A program made the position numbers and the translations under genes. From Nocardioides kribbensis (lineage in GTDB: Bacteria > Actinomycetota > Actinomycetes > Propionibacteriales > Nocardioidaceae): a DNA stretch of 64,000 nucleotides. Under the pieces are notes generated by a model. It had not been told where the DNA came from, made no database searches, and saw only the letters and a list, made by a program, of their open reading frames with translations. Below, in pieces: positions 8,361 to 23,839 of this stretch (within the stretch, counting starts at the first letter, position 1; each line of letters opens with the position of its first letter). The stretch lies in assembly GCF_015070375.1 (NCBI RefSeq), contig NZ_JADCLL010000005.1, positions 1-64,000 on the forward strand, given 5' to 3'.

Positions 8361-8846
8361 TCACAGGTAGAGCGGGGTCTGGCACACGTCGCGCACCTGC
8401 TGCTCCACGCTGGCCAGGGCCTGCACGGTGGCCGGCGAGGCCAGGTCGTCGGCGGCCGCGGTGATCCGGGCGCGGTCGTCGTCGGAGAGGTCGTCGGGGG
8501 GCTCGTCGGGGTCGTAGTCCTCGGGGGCGACGTCGGCGGTCTCCAGCGCGTCGCGCAGCGCCTCCAGCCTGCCCACCACCTGCTGCCACTCGTCGGCCAC
8601 GTCGTCGGGGGCGCTGGCCTGGAGCGCCTCGAGCTCGGGCAGGACGCCGATGAGGGCGCCGGGCCCGCCGTCGGCGACGGCCTCGGTGATCGCCTCCTGG
8701 CTCTCCCCCACCGTCTCGCAGTAGTCCGGCTCGGCGCACCCCGCCGCCAGGAGCGCCCCGGCCAGCGCCAGCACGAGCGGGGCGCGCGAGGCGCGCCGCA
8801 GGAGCTGGGACCGGCGACGGCGGCGTACGACGGTGGAGGGGCTCAC
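8361..8846 (-). CDS. Putative lipoprotein of unknown function
   Basis: A 161-residue protein I do not recognise. From the GTG at 8846 it has an Arg-rich n-region, a hydrophobic segment (about residues 22-36) and a lipobox LAAGC with Cys37, so it is probably exported and lipid-anchored. The mature part is acidic and mostly helical, with Cys residues in DYCETVGE near the start and VRDVCQTPLYL at the end that could form a disulfide, plus a DPDEPPDDLSDDD linker. Start choice rests on the placement of the signal peptide. It lies between pyrF and mIHF, 46 bp after pyrF, and shows no link to pyrimidine synthesis. Confidence 0.7.
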   Translation of the reverse strand: MSPSTVVRRRRRSQLLRRASRAPLVLALAGALLAAGCAEPDYCETVGESQEAITEAVADGGPGALIGVLPELEALQASAPDDVADEWQQVVGRLEALRDALETADVAPEDYDPDEPPDDLSDDDRARITAAADDLASPATVQALASVEQQVRDVCQTPLYL

Positions 8847-8892
8847 GGCGCCGAACCTAGCCCGGCGGCCCACCGACGGCGCGGGCACGCGC

Positions 8893-9765
8893 TCAGCCGA
8901 GCGCGGCGAGCGCGTCGTGGGTGCGTGCGACGGCGTCGCGCAGCGCCACGGGGTCCGGGCCGGCGGCGAGGACCTCGCGCGAGGAGCTGGGCAGCACCAG
9001 GCGCGCCGCGGGGCCGAAGACCCTGCGCAGGTCGGCGACCGTGCCGCCCTGGGCGCCGAAGCCGGGGGCGAGCAGGGGGCCGCGCACGTCGAGGTCCTCG
9101 GCGGTCGGGTCGACGGTGGCGCCGACGACGGCGCCGAAGGAGCCCAGCGCGTCGTCGTCGACGCCGGCGTTGAGCGCACGGAGGTGGTCGAGCACGACGC
9201 CGGCCACGCTGCGGCCGTCGGGCGCCGTGGCGTGCTGCACCTCGGGGCCCTCGGGGTTGGAGGTCAGCGCGAGCACCAGGAGCCCGGCGCCGTGGGCACG
9301 GGCGGTCTCCACGAAGGGGGTCAGCGAGCCGAAGCCGAGGTAGGGGCTCACCGTCACCGCGTCGCTGGCCAGCGGCGAGGACGGGTCGAGGTAGGCCTCG
9401 GCGTAGGCCTGCGAGGTGGAGCCGATGTCGCCCCGCTTGGCGTCCATCAGCACCAGGCTGCCCGCCTCGCGGGCGGTGGCGACCACGCGCTCGAGCACCG
9501 CGACGCCGCGCGACCCGAAGCGCTCGAAGAACGCCGACTGCGGCTTGAGCACCGAGCAGTACGGCGCCAGCGCCTCGGTCGCCGACAGCGCGAAGCGCTC
9601 CAGGCCGGCCACGTCGTCGTCGAGCCCCCACGCGCGCAGCAGCGCCGCGTGGGGGTCGATGCCCACGCAGAGCCGGCCGCGGGCCGCCGTCGCGGCCTGC
9701 AGGCGAGCGCCGAACGCCGCGGGGGTCGTGCGGGCGGCCTCGGAATCGGTCGTGCGGTCGGTCAC
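8893..9765 (-). CDS. pyrF: Orotidine 5'-phosphate decarboxylase
   Basis: Last step of UMP synthesis, decarboxylating OMP. The 290-residue protein is the longer actinobacterial (Mycobacterium-type) form. The catalytic Asp-x-Lys-x-x-Asp is present as DAKRGDIG (Asp108, Lys110, Asp113), with the substrate segment LCVGIDPH near residue 32 and [11 protein letters not shown] near the C-terminus. The GTG start at 9765 overlaps the stop of the preceding dihydroorotate dehydrogenase-like gene (GTGA). It is the last pyr gene of the carA-led unit. Confidence 0.96.
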   Translation of the reverse strand: MTDRTTDSEAARTTPAAFGARLQAATAARGRLCVGIDPHAALLRAWGLDDDVAGLERFALSATEALAPYCSVLKPQSAFFERFGSRGVAVLERVVATAREAGSLVLMDAKRGDIGSTSQAYAEAYLDPSSPLASDAVTVSPYLGFGSLTPFVETARAHGAGLLVLALTSNPEGPEVQHATAPDGRSVAGVVLDHLRALNAGVDDDALGSFGAVVGATVDPTAEDLDVRGPLLAPGFGAQGGTVADLRRVFGPAARLVLPSSSREVLAAGPDPVALRDAVARTHDALAALG

Positions 9766-10724
9766 GGGCGGTCTCCCGGTGCGGGGGTCGGGTCGGAGGT
9801 CGGGTCGGAGGTCGGGTCGTAGGTCGGGTCGGAGGTCGGGTCGGGGGTCGGGTCGGAGGACGGGTCGGAGGTCGCAGCGACGGCCGGGTCGTCGGCCAGC
9901 TCCCGGACGATGCGCGCGGCCGCGGTGGGGTCGTGCAGCAGGGCCGAGCCGACCTGCACCGCCGTGGCGCCGGCGCGCAGGTGGGCGCGGGCGTCGGCCG
10001 CGGTGGCGATGTCTCCGGCGCCGACGACCTGGAGACCGGGCAGGGCCGCGCGGACCTCGGTGACGCAGCGCAGGGCGAGGGGGCCGATCGCGGGTCCGCT
10101 GAGGCCCGCGGGCCGACCGTCGGGCATGGCCGCGGGCAGCGCGTTGCCGACCACGACCGCCGCGGCGCCGGAGTCGCGGGCCACGCGGGCGGTCTCGACC
10201 ACGCGCTGCAGGTCGGGGCGCAGCTTGGCCAGCACCGGCAGCCCACGGGGCAGCTCGCGCAGCACCGCGGCGATCGCCCCGCCGGCGTGGAACGGCTCGC
10301 GCGCGTCGAGCACCCCGGCCACGACGGCGTCGGGCGCCGAGAGGTTGACCTCGATGGCGGCGACGCCGGGTGCGCTGGCCAGGCGGCGCGCGATCTCGGC
10401 GTACTCCCCCAGGGAGCGGCCGGCCACCGACACCACGACGCGCGCCCCCTGCTGCACCAGCCAGGGCAGCTCGGTGGCCAGGAACAGGTCGAGGCCGGGG
10501 TTGGGCAGGCCGGTGGCGTGCAGCAGCCCGGCCGGCGACTCCAGCAGCCGCGGCGCGGGCCCGCCGGGGCGCGGGTCGCGGGTCAGGGTCCGGGTGACGA
10601 AGGCGCCGTAGGCCGAGAGCCCGGCCGGCCCGGAGTAGCCGGCCAGCTCGCGCCCGGTGCCGCCGCAGCCCGCGGCGACCATGACGGGGCCGGCGAGGGT
10701 GATGCCGCCCAGCGAGGTGCTCAC
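9762..10724 (-). CDS. Class-1B dihydroorotate dehydrogenase-like protein lacking the catalytic cysteine
   Basis: FMN TIM-barrel of the PyrD class-1B type, 320 residues from the GTG at 10724, which overlaps the pyrK stop. Family segments include [48 protein letters not shown] and the FMN-phosphate loop [11 protein letters not shown]. Class-1 enzymes normally have NLSCPN with the catalytic Cys; here residues 127-132 read NLSAPD, so the base is Ala130 and the following Asn is Asp. This suggests loss or change of activity. The next-door pyrD is an intact class-2 enzyme. The last 35 residues or so are a (DPTS)n tail made by a 12-bp minisatellite. Confidence 0.88.
   Translation of the reverse strand: MSTSLGGITLAGPVMVAAGCGGTGRELAGYSGPAGLSAYGAFVTRTLTRDPRPGGPAPRLLESPAGLLHATGLPNPGLDLFLATELPWLVQQGARVVVSVAGRSLGEYAEIARRLASAPGVAAIEVNLSAPDAVVAGVLDAREPFHAGGAIAAVLRELPRGLPVLAKLRPDLQRVVETARVARDSGAAAVVVGNALPAAMPDGRPAGLSGPAIGPLALRCVTEVRAALPGLQVVGAGDIATAADARAHLRAGATAVQVGSALLHDPTAAARIVRELADDPAVAATSDPSSDPTPDPTSDPTYDPTSDPTSDPTPAPGDRP
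9785..9873. repeat. 12-bp minisatellite encoding a DPTS tail
   Basis: About seven imperfect copies of a 12-bp unit (plus strand GGTCGGGTCGGA) inside the 3' end of the class-1B dehydrogenase-like gene. They encode [12 protein letters not shown] tetrapeptides on the minus strand. The unit length keeps the frame, so copy number can vary without disrupting the downstream GTGA overlap with pyrF. Confidence 0.9.
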
Positions 10725-11653
10725 CACGCACCACCGACGGGTCCGGGCAGGTCGCGGTCGGGACCGGGGCGCCGGTCGAGATCGAGGTCGAGGTCGTCCC
10801 AGCGCACGCGGTCGCCGCGCAGCACCGGGCCGTCGACGCAGGCGCGGGCGGTGCGGGCGACGCCGTCCTCGCCGACCACCGGCACGGGGCAGCCGTGGCA
10901 CAGGCCGGTGGCGCAGGTCAGCGGCTGCTCGAGAGCGACCTGGCTCCAGGCCCCGTGCTCCTCCGCGGCCAGCGCCACGGCGTGCAGCGTGGCCGCGGGG
11001 CCCGCGGCGTAGACGACCTCGGCGCCCGCCCGGCGCAGCGTCTCGGGCACGACGTCGCCGACGCGCCCGCGCACGCCCACCGAGCCGTCGCCCGTGACCA
11101 CGACCACCGAGCGCGCCGAGCGTCGCGCCTCCAGCGCGGAGAGCAGCCGCGGCTCGTCGGCCGCGCCGACCACGAGGCTGACCGCGCAGCCCCGCTCGCG
11201 CAGGCGCTCGGCGAGCGGGAAGAGCGGCGCCGCGGCGTAGCCCTCGCCGACCAGCACGGTGGCCACCGGCTCCTTGGGCAGGGCGAAGGGGCGGCCCAGC
11301 GGGCCGGTCACCGGGAGGCGCGCGCCGGGCCGCAGCCCCGCCAGCCAGCCGGTGCCGCGCCCCACCGGCTCCACGACGACCTGGAGCGCCAGCCCGTGCC
11401 CGCCCACCGGACGCACCTGGTGGATCCACAGCGCGCGGCGGCCCAGCAGGTGGTCGCCGAGGGTGCCGACGGAGGCGGCGAGGAAGGTGCCGGGGCGGAA
11501 GCGCTCGGCGACGCCGGGCGCGAGCAGCGTGAGGTGCTGGTAGGCGCCGACCCGCTTGGTCGCCAGCACCTCGGCCGTGGTGTGCACCGGTCCCTGCGGC
11601 GGGCTCTGGCGACCGGGCTGCGTGGCCGGCGGGACGGGGGCGGTGGGGCTCAC
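10721..11653 (-). CDS. pyrK: PyrK-like dihydroorotate dehydrogenase electron-transfer subunit
   Basis: FAD/[2Fe-2S] protein that in class-1B systems passes electrons from PyrD to NAD+. From the GTG at 11653 it has 310 residues: a Pro-rich leader, an FAD-binding beta barrel (about 25-120), a ferredoxin-reductase NAD-binding domain starting [20 protein letters not shown], and a C-terminal iron-sulfur site with Cys247, Cys252, Cys255 and Cys272 ([10 protein letters not shown]...ACVDGP). All four cluster ligands are kept although its presumed partner PyrD has lost its catalytic Cys. Both ends overlap neighbours by GTGA, so it is tightly coupled to pyrD upstream and the 1B subunit downstream. Confidence 0.92.
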   Translation of the reverse strand: MSPTAPVPPATQPGRQSPPQGPVHTTAEVLATKRVGAYQHLTLLAPGVAERFRPGTFLAASVGTLGDHLLGRRALWIHQVRPVGGHGLALQVVVEPVGRGTGWLAGLRPGARLPVTGPLGRPFALPKEPVATVLVGEGYAAAPLFPLAERLRERGCAVSLVVGAADEPRLLSALEARRSARSVVVVTGDGSVGVRGRVGDVVPETLRRAGAEVVYAAGPAATLHAVALAAEEHGAWSQVALEQPLTCATGLCHGCPVPVVGEDGVARTARACVDGPVLRGDRVRWDDLDLDLDRRPGPDRDLPGPVGGAW

Positions 11654-12723
11654 GCGGGGGCGTCCCCGGAGCCGGCGAGAGCGCCGGCCACCCGCCGGGG
11701 CCACGCCGGACCCTCGTAGACGAACGCGGTGTAGGCCTGCACGAGGTCGGCCCCGGCGGCCAGGCGGGCCGCGGCGGCCTCCGGGCCGTCGATGCCGCCG
11801 ACCCCGACCAGCGTCAGGTCGTCGCCGACCCGACCGCGCAGCAGCCGCAGCACGGCCTCGGCGCGCGCGGCGAGCGGAGCGCCGGAGACGCCGCCGGCGC
11901 CGAGCGCGGCGACCTCCGCGGCGGGGGTGCGCAGGCCCTCGCGGGAGATCGTGGTGTTGGTGGCGATCACCCCGTCGAGCACCTCGTCGCGCCGACCGGC
12001 CACCGCCAGGTCGGCCACGGCCAGCACGTCGTCGTCGGCGAGGTCGGGGGCGATCTTGACCAGCAGCGGCACCCGGCGCCCGGGCGTCGCGCGGTCGGCG
12101 ACGCGGCGTACGTGGGCCAGCAGCGGCTCGAGCCGCTCCACGGCCTGCAGCGAGCGCAGCCCGGGGGTGTTGGGCGAGCTCACGTTGACCACGAGGTAGT
12201 CGGCGTGGGGCGCCAGCAGCGAGGCGCTGCGCTCGTAGTCGGCCTCCACCGCGCGCTGGTCGTCGTCGGGCACGACCTTGGACTTGCCGATGTTGACGCC
12301 GAGGACCGGTCCGCTCCCCCGCGGCCGGCGTACGGCGCGCCGGGCCAGGCGCTCCGCCACGGCCCGCGCGCCCTCGTTGTTGAAGCCCATGCGGTTGAGC
12401 ACGGCGCGGTCGGCGGTGAGCCGGAACAGCCGCGGTGCCGGGTTGCCGGGCTGGGCCAGCCCGGTGACGGTGCCGACCTCGACGTGGCCGAAGCCGAGGC
12501 CCGCGAGCGCGTCGACGCCCACGGCGTTCTTGTCGAAGCCGGCCGCCAGGCCGAGGGCGTTGGGGAACTCCAGGCCCATCGCCCGCACCGGGGCGCCGGG
12601 CGACGGGAGCCGGGAGAGCAGCGGCGCCCCGGCACGGATGCCGGCGAAGCCGAGGTGGTGGGCCCGCTCGGGGTCGATGCGCGTCGCGACGTGGTCGAAG
12701 AGCAGCGCGTAGGGCTTCACCAC
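11650..12723 (-). CDS. pyrD: Quinone-dependent dihydroorotate dehydrogenase (class 2)
   Basis: Oxidises dihydroorotate to orotate and reduces membrane quinone. The 357-residue length is right for class 2. The N-terminal helix pair ([20 protein letters not shown]) forms the quinone tunnel, followed by [16 protein letters not shown], and the catalytic serine motif [11 protein letters not shown] is intact (Ser183, aligned with the Cys of class 1). The FMN site [20 protein letters not shown] is also present. Two adjacent GTG codons (12723 and 12720) can serve as start. It begins 7 bp after the carB stop and overlaps pyrK. This is likely the enzyme that does the pathway step. Confidence 0.97.
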   Translation of the reverse strand: MVKPYALLFDHVATRIDPERAHHLGFAGIRAGAPLLSRLPSPGAPVRAMGLEFPNALGLAAGFDKNAVGVDALAGLGFGHVEVGTVTGLAQPGNPAPRLFRLTADRAVLNRMGFNNEGARAVAERLARRAVRRPRGSGPVLGVNIGKSKVVPDDDQRAVEADYERSASLLAPHADYLVVNVSSPNTPGLRSLQAVERLEPLLAHVRRVADRATPGRRVPLLVKIAPDLADDDVLAVADLAVAGRRDEVLDGVIATNTTISREGLRTPAAEVAALGAGGVSGAPLAARAEAVLRLLRGRVGDDLTLVGVGGIDGPEAAAARLAAGADLVQAYTAFVYEGPAWPRRVAGALAGSGDAPA

Positions 12724-12730
12724 GGGGGTC

Positions 12731-16072
<3,342 letters not shown>

Positions 16073-16073
16073 G

Positions 16074-17258
16074 TCAGTTGCCTCCCGTGCTCGCGGCGGT
16101 GGCGGGCCCGGCGGCGGACCGGCCCCGGGACTGCATGAGGTCGACGAAGCGGTCGAAGAGGTACGCCGCGTCGTGCGGGCCGGCCGCGGCCTCGGGGTGG
16201 TACTGCACCGAGAAGCCGAGCAGGTCGCCGTCGGGCGAGCGCAGCTCGAGGCCCTCGACGACGTCGTCGTTGAGGCAGACGTGGCTCACCGAGGCCGGGC
16301 CCCAGCGGGTCGCGAACGCCTCGTCGTGGCCCACGCCCTCGGGCCAGGCCACGGCGAAGCCGTGGTTGTGGGCGGTGACCTCGACCTTGCCGGTGGTGCG
16401 GTCCATCACGGGCTGGTTGATGCCGCGGTGGCCGTAGACCAGCTTGAAGGTGCCCAGGCCCAGGGCCCGGCCGAAGAGCTGGTTGCCGAAGCAGATCCCG
16501 AAGTACGGCACACCCGCGTCGAGCGCGGCCTGGAGCAGCTCGACCTGGCGGGTGGTGGCCGCCGGGTCGCCGGGGCCGTTGGAGTAGAAGAGCCCGTCGG
16601 GGCTCACCGCGAGCACGTCCTCGAGGGTCGACGTCGCCGGCAGCACGTGCACCTCGATGCCGCGCTCGGCCATGCGGTGGGGGGTCATCGTCTTGATGCC
16701 GAGGTCGAGGGCGGCGACCCTCAGCCGGCGCTCGCCGACCGCGGGCACGACGTAGGCCTCGGTCGTCGAGACCTCGCCGGCCAGCTCGCTGCCGGCCATC
16801 TCGCCCGAGGCGCGCACGCGCTCGAGCAGGGCGGCGGGGTCGCTCTCGGTGGTGGAGATGCCCACGCGCATCGCCCCCCGCTCGCGCAGGTGGCGGGTCA
16901 GGGCGCGGGTGTCGACGCCGGAGATGCCGACGACGCCCTGGGCGGCCAGCTCCTCGTCGAGGGTGCGGCGGCTGCGCCAGCTGCTCGGCACGCGGGCGGG
17001 GTCGCGCACGACGTAGCCCGCCACCCAGATGCGGCGGGACTCGGGGTCCTCGTCGTTGACGCCGGTGTTGCCCACGTGAGGGGCGGTCATCACGACGACC
17101 TGGCGGTGGTAGGACGGGTCGGTGAGCGTCTCCTGGTAGCCGGTCATGCCGGTGTTGAAGACGGCCTCGCCGAAGGTCTCGCCCTCGGCTCCGAAGGCCT
17201 CGCCGTGGAACGTGCGGCCGTCCTCGAGGACGAGCACCGCGGGGGCATGCGTGGGCAC
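16074..17258 (-). CDS. carA: Carbamoyl-phosphate synthase small (glutaminase) subunit
   Basis: Hydrolyses glutamine and channels ammonia to CarB. The protein has 394 residues from the GTG at 17258, chosen because an AAGGAGG Shine-Dalgarno stands 6 nt upstream and the sequence then reads [19 protein letters not shown]. The N-terminal CarA domain is followed by a class-I glutamine amidotransferase domain with the nucleophile in [12 protein letters not shown] and the His-Glu pair in QYHPEA near residue 351. It is the first gene of the carA-carB-pyrD-pyrK-pyrD1B-pyrF unit. Its leader contains a PyrR-type hairpin that includes the Shine-Dalgarno. Confidence 0.98.
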   Translation of the reverse strand: MPTHAPAVLVLEDGRTFHGEAFGAEGETFGEAVFNTGMTGYQETLTDPSYHRQVVVMTAPHVGNTGVNDEDPESRRIWVAGYVVRDPARVPSSWRSRRTLDEELAAQGVVGISGVDTRALTRHLRERGAMRVGISTTESDPAALLERVRASGEMAGSELAGEVSTTEAYVVPAVGERRLRVAALDLGIKTMTPHRMAERGIEVHVLPATSTLEDVLAVSPDGLFYSNGPGDPAATTRQVELLQAALDAGVPYFGICFGNQLFGRALGLGTFKLVYGHRGINQPVMDRTTGKVEVTAHNHGFAVAWPEGVGHDEAFATRWGPASVSHVCLNDDVVEGLELRSPDGDLLGFSVQYHPEAAAGPHDAAYLFDRFVDLMQSRGRSAAGPATAASTGGN

Positions 17259-17323
17259 GCCGTACCTCCTTCTCCGCCTCACGGGACGGATCGTTAAAGG
17301 ATGTTCGAGCGGCGCCGAGCCTA
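17259..17323 (-). promoter_or_regulatory. carA promoter and PyrR-type leader
   Basis: On the minus strand a TAGGCT -10 (17323-17318) starts a leader of roughly 53 nt. Positions 17304-17265 are nearly identical (39 of 40) to the pyrR leader at 23817-23778. The RNA can fold as UCCUU pairing with AAGGA of the Shine-Dalgarno, enclosing a small hairpin CCGUCC-CGUGA-GGCGG. The CGUGAGG loop resembles the NGNGAGG core of PyrR-binding loops. This suggests PyrR plus UMP represses translation by holding the ribosome site, as described for Mycobacterium smegmatis pyr mRNA. The assignment is by sequence and fold only. Confidence 0.8.
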
Positions 17324-17388
17324 GCAGCGGACGGGCCGTGGCCCGGTGCGGTGTCCGGGCCGTGGCGCGTCCCCGGGCCCGGGCCGGG

Positions 17389-20139
<2,751 letters not shown>

Positions 20140-20199
20140 AGTGTCTCGCGCGCCGCGCGACCGGGACGGGCCTCCCGTCGGTGAGGCCCTCCCCGCGGA

Positions 20200-20763
20200 G
20201 CCGTGCTCGGGTCGACCGCACGCTCGGCCGATCCGCCGCGTCAGCGGCGCCGGCTCCGCCGCACGAGGGGCCGCAGCCGTCGCGAGAGGTGGCGGCCCGC
20301 AGCCCGCGGCACGAGACCACGTTCTGGTTGAACGAACGTTCGATCAACCCGCTCGGACCGGCGCCCGCTCCGCCGCACGCTCGGCCGCACTGCGACGGCA
20401 GCGGCGCCGGCTCCGCCGCACGAGGGGCCGCAGCGGTCGCGGAGCCGGCGGCCAGCAGCCCTCAGCCGAGAACCACGATTTGGTTGAACGAACGTTCGAT
20501 CAACCCGTGCGCCGACTGGCGCACCCTCGGCCGCACGCTCGGCCGTTCCGCCACGGCAGCGACACCGGATCCGCCGCACGAGGGGCCGCAGCGGTCGCCG
20601 AGACGGCAGCCCGCAGCCCGCAGCCCGCAGCCGAGGACCACGATCTGGTTGGACGAACGTTCGATCAACCCGCGTTCCGACCAGCGCCGGCTCCACCACA
20701 CGCCCAGAGGCGCGGAAGGCCCCAGAGGCATCCACGCTCCGGTGGTACGCACGTTCGACCACC
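20200..20763. repeat. Tandem array of about 156-165 bp units, each ending in a 24-bp palindrome
   Basis: This fills most of the 724-bp gap between pyrC and hrpB. Three long units end at 20349, 20505 and 20670; a shorter divergent fourth ends at 20763. Each contains a GC-rich block (GGCGCCGGCTCCGCCGCACGA in units 1 and 2, altered in unit 3), then GAGGGGCCGCAG, an ACCAC-containing spacer, and the palindrome GGTTGAACGAACGTTCGATC plus AACC (20326-20349, 20482-20505, 20647-20670 with one change). The fourth palindrome (20741-20763) is GGTGGTACGCACGTTCG plus ACCACC. No gene is supported here: open frames across it merely translate the repeats. It resembles a clustered REP element or a set of operators with a CGAACGTTCG core. 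Confidence 0.85.
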
Positions 20764-20863
20764 GCACTGCGGCAGGGGTCGGGGCGCACCGCCGCCGGCC
20801 CGGGCTCACCGGGGTCCCGGCACGCTCGACCGGTCGGGGCGCCCGGTGTGGGGTCCGGCCGGC

Positions 20864-22177
20864 TCAGACCAGGGCGCCGTCGAGCACGGTCGGGGTGCCG
20901 CGCAGGAACGTCGCCACGACCCGGCCGGGCAGCTCCATGCCGCGGTAGGGGGTGTTGCGCGACAGCGACGCCGACGTCGCGGGGTCGACGACGCGGCGTA
21001 CGGCGGGGTCGTAGAGCACGACGTTGGCCGGGGCGCCGACCGTGAGGGGCTGACCGTGCTCGGCGAGGCGGCCGATCCGCGCGGGCGCGGCCGACATGCG
21101 CTCGGCGACGCCGGCCCAGTCGAGCAGCCCGGTGTCGACCATCGTCTCCTGCACGATCGACAGCGCGGTCTCGAGGCCCAGCATGCCGAAGGCCGCCGCG
21201 GCCCACTCGCAGTCCTTGTCCTCGTGGGGGTGCGGGGCGTGGTCGGTGGCCACGACGTCGATCGTGCCGTCGGCCAGTCCGGCGCGCAGCGCCTCGACGT
21301 CGGCCGCGGTGCGCAGCGGCGGGTTGACCTTGTAGATCGGGTCGTAGGTCGCGGCGAGCTCGTCGGTGAGGAGCAGGTGGTGGGGGCACACCTCGGCGGT
21401 GACCTCCCAGCCGCCCTCGCGCGCGGCGCGGGCCTTGGCCTCGCGCACGATCTGCACCGACCCGGCGGTCGAGACGTGGCACACGTGCAGCCGCGAGCCG
21501 ACGTGGGCGGCCAGCAGGCAGTCGCGGGCGATGATCGCCTCCTCGGCCACCGCCGGCCAACCGGTGAGGCCGAGGCGGCCCGAGAGCTCGCCCTCGTTCA
21601 TCTGCGCACCCTCGGTCAGGCGCGGCTCCTGGGCGTGCTGGGCGACGACGCCGTCGAAGGCCTTGACGTACTCCAGCGCGCGCCGCATCAGCACCGCGTC
21701 GCTCACGCACCGGCCGTCGTCGGAGAAGACCCGCACCCGGGCGGCGGAGTCGGCCATCGCGCCGAGCTCGGCCAGCCGCTCGCCGGCCAGCCCGACGGTG
21801 ACCGCGCCGACCGGGAAGACGTCGCAGTGACCGGCCTCGCGGCCCAGGCGCCACACCTGCTCGACGACGCCGGCGGTGTCGGCGACCGGCTCGGTGTTGG
21901 CCATGGCGTGCACGGCGGTGAAGCCGCCCATCGCCGCGGCACGGGTGCCGGTGTCGACGGTCTCGGCGTCCTCCCGGCCCGGCTCGCGCAGGTGGGTGTG
22001 CAGGTCGACCAGTCCGGGCAGCGCGAGGAGGCCGGTGGCGTCGACCACCGTCGCGCCGTCGGCCCCGGGGCCGGCGGCCAGGTCGGGACCGACCGCGGCC
22101 ACCACGCCGTCGGCGAGCAGCAGGTCGGTGGTCTCGCCGCCGAGGATCGAGGCGTTGCGGAGCAGGTACGTCGTCAC
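20864..22177 (-). CDS. pyrC: Dihydroorotase
   Basis: Zinc amidohydrolase that cyclises carbamoyl aspartate to dihydroorotate. It has 437 residues from the GTG at 22177, which overlaps the pyrB stop. Metal and catalytic residues are visible: [10 protein letters not shown] (His60, His62), [20 protein letters not shown] and the DHAPH motif ([18 protein letters not shown]), as in type-I dihydroorotases. It is the last gene of the pyrR-pyrB-pyrC unit; downstream lies the palindrome array. No other terminator is obvious, so the array hairpins may end this transcript. Confidence 0.97.
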   Translation of the reverse strand: MTTYLLRNASILGGETTDLLLADGVVAAVGPDLAAGPGADGATVVDATGLLALPGLVDLHTHLREPGREDAETVDTGTRAAAMGGFTAVHAMANTEPVADTAGVVEQVWRLGREAGHCDVFPVGAVTVGLAGERLAELGAMADSAARVRVFSDDGRCVSDAVLMRRALEYVKAFDGVVAQHAQEPRLTEGAQMNEGELSGRLGLTGWPAVAEEAIIARDCLLAAHVGSRLHVCHVSTAGSVQIVREAKARAAREGGWEVTAEVCPHHLLLTDELAATYDPIYKVNPPLRTAADVEALRAGLADGTIDVVATDHAPHPHEDKDCEWAAAAFGMLGLETALSIVQETMVDTGLLDWAGVAERMSAAPARIGRLAEHGQPLTVGAPANVVLYDPAVRRVVDPATSASLSRNTPYRGMELPGRVVATFLRGTPTVLDGALV

Positions 22178-23154
22178 GCGGGTGCGCTTTCTGTCGGGAG
22201 GAGCGGAGCGTCGGCGGAGAGGTCGGCGCCACTGAGGAGGAGGTAGAGCACCGCCATCCGCACGGCCACGCCGTTGGTGACCTGCTCGACGATGACCGAG
22301 CGCGGGGAGTCGGCGACGTCGGCGGTGATCTCCATGCCGCGCACCATGGGGCCGGGGTGCATCACGATGGCGTGGTCCTGCAGCGTGGCCATCCGGCGAC
22401 CGTCGAGGCCGTAGCGCCGCGAGTACTCGCGCGGGGTCGGGAAGAAGCCCCCGCTCATCCGCTCGCGCTGCACGCGCAGCATCATCACGGCGTCGGCCTT
22501 CGGCAGCACCGCGTCGAGGTCGTAGGACGTCTCGACCGGCCACGAGCCGACGCCCACCGGCATCAGCGTCGGGGGCGCCACGAGCGTGACCTCGGCGCCG
22601 AGGGTCTGCAGCAGCAGCGCGTTGGAGCGTGCGACCCGGCTGTGCAGGACGTCGCCCACGATCGCCACCCGCCGCCCGTCGAGACCGCCGCCGTCGGCCG
22701 CGCCGAGGTGGCGGGTGAGGGTGAAGGCGTCGAGGAGCGCCTGGGTGGGGTGCTCGTGGGTGCCGTCGCCGGCGTTGACCACGCTGGAGCGGACCCAGCC
22801 GGAGTGGGCGAGGCGGTGGGGTGCGCCGCTGGCGCCGTGGCGCACCACCACGGCGTCGGCCCCCATCGCCTCCAGGGTCAGCGCGGTGTCCTTGAGGCTC
22901 TCGCCCTTGGACACGCTGGAGCCCTTGGCGGCGAAGTTGATGACGTCGGCGCTGAGGCGCTTGGCCGCGGCCTCGAAGGAGATGCGGGTGCGGGTGGAGT
23001 CCTCGAAGAAGAGGTTGACCACGGTGCGCCCGCGAAGAGCGGGGAGCTTCTTGATCGGCCGGTCGGCCAGCGAGCGGAGCTCGGCCGCTGTGCGGAGCAC
23101 CAGCTCCGCGTCGTCGCGGGTCAGGTCGGCCGCGCTGAGCAGGTGCCGCTTCAC
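22174..23154 (-). CDS. pyrB: Aspartate carbamoyltransferase catalytic subunit
   Basis: Condenses carbamoyl phosphate with aspartate. The 326-residue protein has the carbamoyl-phosphate motif [13 protein letters not shown] (about residues 50-62), [11 protein letters not shown], and HPTQALLD in the aspartate-binding half. There is no pyrI regulatory subunit nearby, as usual in actinobacteria. GTG start at 23154 overlaps the pyrR stop and its own stop overlaps pyrC, so pyrR-pyrB-pyrC are translationally coupled and probably all follow repression of the pyrR leader. Confidence 0.98.
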   Translation of the reverse strand: MKRHLLSAADLTRDDAELVLRTAAELRSLADRPIKKLPALRGRTVVNLFFEDSTRTRISFEAAAKRLSADVINFAAKGSSVSKGESLKDTALTLEAMGADAVVVRHGASGAPHRLAHSGWVRSSVVNAGDGTHEHPTQALLDAFTLTRHLGAADGGGLDGRRVAIVGDVLHSRVARSNALLLQTLGAEVTLVAPPTLMPVGVGSWPVETSYDLDAVLPKADAVMMLRVQRERMSGGFFPTPREYSRRYGLDGRRMATLQDHAIVMHPGPMVRGMEITADVADSPRSVIVEQVTNGVAVRMAVLYLLLSGADLSADAPLLPTESAPA

Positions 23155-23765
23155 GCCCGCACCTCCGTGCCGCCGGTCTGGTCGCTCCGGCCGGGGGGCG
23201 GCCCGGTGATCGTGACCGCGTCGAGGTCGTCGACGCCCTCGAGTCTCACGCTGACGCGCTCGACCAGCGAGGTGGGCAGGTTCTTGCCCACGAAGTCGGC
23301 CCGGATGGGCAGCTCGCGGTGACCGCGGTCGACCAGCACGGCCAGCCGCACCGCGCGCGGGCGGCCGATGTCGCCGAGGGCGTCGAGCGCCGCGCGGATG
23401 GTGCGCCCGGAGAAGAGCACGTCGTCGACCAGCACCACGGTGCGCCCGTCGATGCCGCCGGGCGGGATCTGGGTGGGGAGCAGCGCACGGGCCGGCTTGA
23501 GGCGCAGGTCGTCGCGGTACATCGTGACGTCGAGCGAGCCCACCGGCACCTCGATGCCCTCGACCGCGGCGAGACGCTCGGCGATGCGCTGCGCCAGCGG
23601 CACGCCACGGCTCGGGATGCCCAGCAGGACGAGGTCGGCGCCGCCCTTGTTGCGCTCGAGGATCTCGTGGGAGATCCGGGTCAGGGCCCGGGCGATGTCA
23701 CGGGCGTCGAGGACGACGCGGCCTCCGGCCGTCGGGTCGTCGGGTGCTGCAGGCTGGGCGCACAC
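23151..23765 (-). CDS. pyrR: Pyr operon regulator/uracil phosphoribosyltransferase PyrR
   Basis: UMP-sensing RNA-binding regulator with some uracil phosphoribosyltransferase activity. The 204-residue protein has the PRPP loop [20 protein letters not shown] (two acidic residues followed by SGRT) and the early segment [20 protein letters not shown], typical of PyrR. I chose the GTG at 23765; the AAGGAGG is 12 nt upstream, a little far. Longer readings run into the conserved leader and promoter and are rejected. It heads pyrR-pyrB-pyrC and its leader is nearly identical to that of carA, so it probably regulates both units and itself. Confidence 0.95.
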   Translation of the reverse strand: MCAQPAAPDDPTAGGRVVLDARDIARALTRISHEILERNKGGADLVLLGIPSRGVPLAQRIAERLAAVEGIEVPVGSLDVTMYRDDLRLKPARALLPTQIPPGGIDGRTVVLVDDVLFSGRTIRAALDALGDIGRPRAVRLAVLVDRGHRELPIRADFVGKNLPTSLVERVSVRLEGVDDLDAVTITGPPPGRSDQTGGTEVRA

Positions 23766-23835
23766 GGTGCCGCCGGACCTCCTTCTCCGCCTCACGGGAC
23801 GGCTCGTTAAAGGATGTCGATCGGCGCCGACCCTA
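23766..23835 (-). promoter_or_regulatory. pyrR promoter and PyrR-type leader
   Basis: A TAGGGT -10 (23835-23830, minus strand) precedes a leader of about 58 nt. Positions 23817-23778 match the carA leader in 39 of 40 bases, including the anti-Shine-Dalgarno UCCUU, the CCGUCC-CGUGA-GGCGG hairpin and AAGGAGG. The similarity extends upstream through GGCGCCG to the -10 and a GCTGCTAGG core, so promoter and leader were probably copied as one block. The -35 region overlaps a strong terminator-like hairpin (23840-23875). Confidence 0.8.
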
Positions 23836-23839
23836 GCAG

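Noticed and set aside
20200..20763. CRISPR array
   Set aside because: Units are about 160 bp with similar rather than unique spacers, the conserved core is a palindrome and no cas gene is in the window.
20241..20860. Possible repeat protein encoded across the palindrome array (VDRTFVQP repeats)
   Set aside because: Unit lengths vary (156, 165, 94) and open frames exist on both strands; no start or ribosome site, and it merely extends other frames.
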